Positions 61,861 through 64,000 of a stretch of 64,000 nt of DNA are shown here, in pieces. Position 1 is the first letter of the stretch. Every line of letters starts with the position of its first letter. The notes beneath the pieces were generated by a model. That model made no database searches. It saw nothing but the letters and a program-made list of their open reading frames with translations, and was not told the DNA's origin. The DNA comes from Beaufortia kweichowensis (lineage: Eukaryota; Chordata; Actinopteri; Cypriniformes; Gastromyzontidae). The translations under genes and the position numbers were made by a program. Location: assembly GCA_019155185.1 (NCBI GenBank), contig CM032801.1:4765351-4829350 (forward strand). The letters are read 5' to 3'.

Positions 61861-64000
61861 TCTTTATGACTGACTATCTTTATGAAAGTGGATTCCTAAC
61901 ATTTACTGGAATAATTGATACATAAACTTTGTGACCTTATGTCATAAACAGACATAAACTTTATGACATAAAAAAACGACTCAAACTCTCTCCAGAAGAA
62001 ACAAACATCTGAAAATTCAGTCCATGTCCATGACGCACACAATTTTCCTTAGTAAGTATTTTTTATCTATTTAAATTGTTCAATATTTGGTTTAGTATAC
62101 AGGTGTAGGATACACAGAAAGATGTTTATTGAAAGATGTTATTGCTTGGAAGCCTTCGTAAACACTATATAAGCGATTAACAAGTCCACTGGCTTTACAC
62201 CTGTTATTTTAAATATTAAAGTTTAATTAAAAAGTTCTAAGTTTATATATTAAAGTTGTGGTTATGTGAATATTATAGCTCAGATAAACAACATATTATT
62301 AGATTCTACATGTTGAGTTCATAATGAAACTTGTTTACAGACTTGGATATATTTGGTATCAAATCTGAGCACAGACATTAATGTCTATTTTTTAGAAACA
62401 TGTTATTTTTGGGGTCTTTTTCTTCATTTGGTCTCAGCTTCATCTTGTTTATGCCTTGGAGAAACAGTTGGGACTTTTAACTGGTCTATTTATTTTTCCA
62501 CTTTGCTTGTGTTAGCTCAAGCGTGCTGTATCTTAGATTGTACTTTATTGGCCATCACTCAGGTCATTTAGGAAGAGCCGTGTGTGTTGTTTTGTCTTCT
62601 TATTAGCAGGCCGAGCTCAGCAGCTGTCTGATTGTGACAGCGGTGGGTCTAGTTGCAAGATAGAAGATTCACTTAGAAGAAGACAAAAGAGTCTGCCAGT
62701 GTTTGATCTTATTGATTTATTTCGAAAGGATCTCTTGAGTTTTTGTATAATAAAATGATGGATATATAAACACGCGCACTAACACGCAGGGAATACAACC
62801 ATGCATGCTTGTGTGTGAAACAAACAGAGCCCACATACAAATACATTCTTTAGGGAATGCTTTTTGTTTTCAAATCAAGTCTATGGAAAGCATCTGTGGC
62901 ATAATTTTGACTTTAAACTTTTTACAGTATTACTTTTATCTTTTACAAAGACCTTGCAGACATGTGTAGTATTGTTCATGAATTCTGCAGTAAAATTACA
63001 ATGTCATTGTCAGACATTTTAGTGTCGGGCTATTTGAGTACAATTCTGCTGTCCATAGACAATACGTTGCAAAATTTATTGTATAAAACGGTTAGTTGTA
63101 GTCCTTGATTCTGATTGGTCAATAGCTATGTAAGCATTACTATAAGTAGTATTATGTTTAAAATGCAATCCTGAACTCCTGATGTGGATTTCACAGATAC
63201 CACTGCTTTGCATTATCTTCTAGAAGGTTGTTGTGGAGCATGTTATTCTTGTTTTGCTTTGTATCATATGATGATACCAGAACAGCACATGACATCGGCA
63301 GGCCTCTTAGCCCTCCGGTGCAGTGACACGCTGGTAAACACCTGCGTCCTGACGGAGCCGATGTGATCAGAGCGAGCGTCGCGCGTCGGTTCCTTGGCCT
63401 GTAGATAATGGGAATACGCAAAGGTGTAAATGAGCTCCGTGCTCGGCTGACAGGGTCTTTATGGATGGTCGCTCGCTATCGCACGCCTAAGAGGCAGATC
63501 CATTTCTGACGCCCATTAGAGTGTCGCCCGGAACGGGTTCAGAGATGCTCTTCAGAGATCCAATTTAACACACCGCGAACGTTCAACATCCTTTGTGTGG
63601 CCGTCATAAGCAGATATCATTGTGTTTATCAGGTTGAGACAGATCTCTAATATGTGAGTTTGAATATTATTTATTTCTTGTAGCTTTTGGTTCAGAAGAG
63701 ACTGAATTTCAGTGATATCACTGTAATGCTGTTGCCGGTAATAATGGAATTTTGATCATTTTAGATAACGTCACATAGGAATGTTACATCTATTAATTGC
63801 AATTATTAATGGATTACTGAATTTTCATGTCAAATCCCCCCAGATTTAGGCCCTTCCATAACACTAAATTATGGATGATAACATTCGAAAGGATTTAAAA
63901 CCATCAAAATTACCTTATGCGGCTTTAGCCCTGTCGTACCTCATACAGTTGGTAACCTGCAGGAAAAATATTCTTTGGTGCAAATTAATCCATCACCTTT
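61861..64000. other. Intergenic stretch with CpG-rich block 63310-63590
   Basis: 63310-63590 is rich in CpG and non-repetitive, with GAGCGAGCGTCGCGCGTCGG near 63370. It could be a regulatory element or an exon of a gene beyond the window, but I see no clear splice structure. 63081-63130 is the inverted partner of the repeat at 50750. The rest is AT-rich. Confidence 0.35.

Overview
This window looks like nuclear DNA of a teleost fish, most probably a cyprinid (zebrafish/carp group). The evidence is one vertebrate-type gene with GT/AG introns, an AT-rich non-coding background, very long GA/CT and CA microsatellites, and many short DNA-transposon, tRNA-SINE and LINE-tail repeats of kinds familiar from cyprinid genomes. 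The species cannot be named from the sequence alone.

The only gene that can be reconstructed with confidence is zfyve21, at the left end on the + strand. Seven coding exons between 1012 and 5712 join in frame to a 226-residue protein with an N-terminal FYVE zinc finger and a C-terminal PH-like region. A CT/GT microsatellite starts 36 bases after the exon 1 donor. A probable polyadenylation signal lies at 6325-6330.

From about 6.35 kb to 64 kb the window is gene-poor. I found no long coding exon there. It holds (a) GC-richer blocks that may be conserved non-coding elements, for example 9.3-10.4, 12.4-12.95, 16.55-17.26, 17.86-18.12, 31.27-31.51, 44.2-44.45, 45.06-45.35, 54.98-55.25 and 63.3-63.6 kb; (b) interspersed repeats, including a 688-bp perfect-TIR element with a 3-bp duplication, a hAT-type element with an 8-bp duplication that carries another element inside it, a tRNA SINE split by a MITE, a solo LTR, an internally deleted Tc1-like element and a LINE 3' end; and (c) long microsatellites at 23.0 and 47.4 kb.

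Several short exon-like segments with good splice signals lie on the minus strand (39822-39972, 30531-30615, 29552-29642). The first has a clean 50-codon open frame and joins in phase to the second, which brings a stop codon. A CpG-rich block at 61676-61860 ends in a strong minus-strand donor site and could be a first exon. Together they suggest an unrecognised minus-strand transcript across the gene-poor region. This is an inference that needs RNA evidence. A compact AP-1/CRE/TATA arrangement at 22395-22448 could be a separate promoter.

I found no prokaryotic-type system, CRISPR array, complete rRNA or tRNA gene, or autonomous transposase gene.
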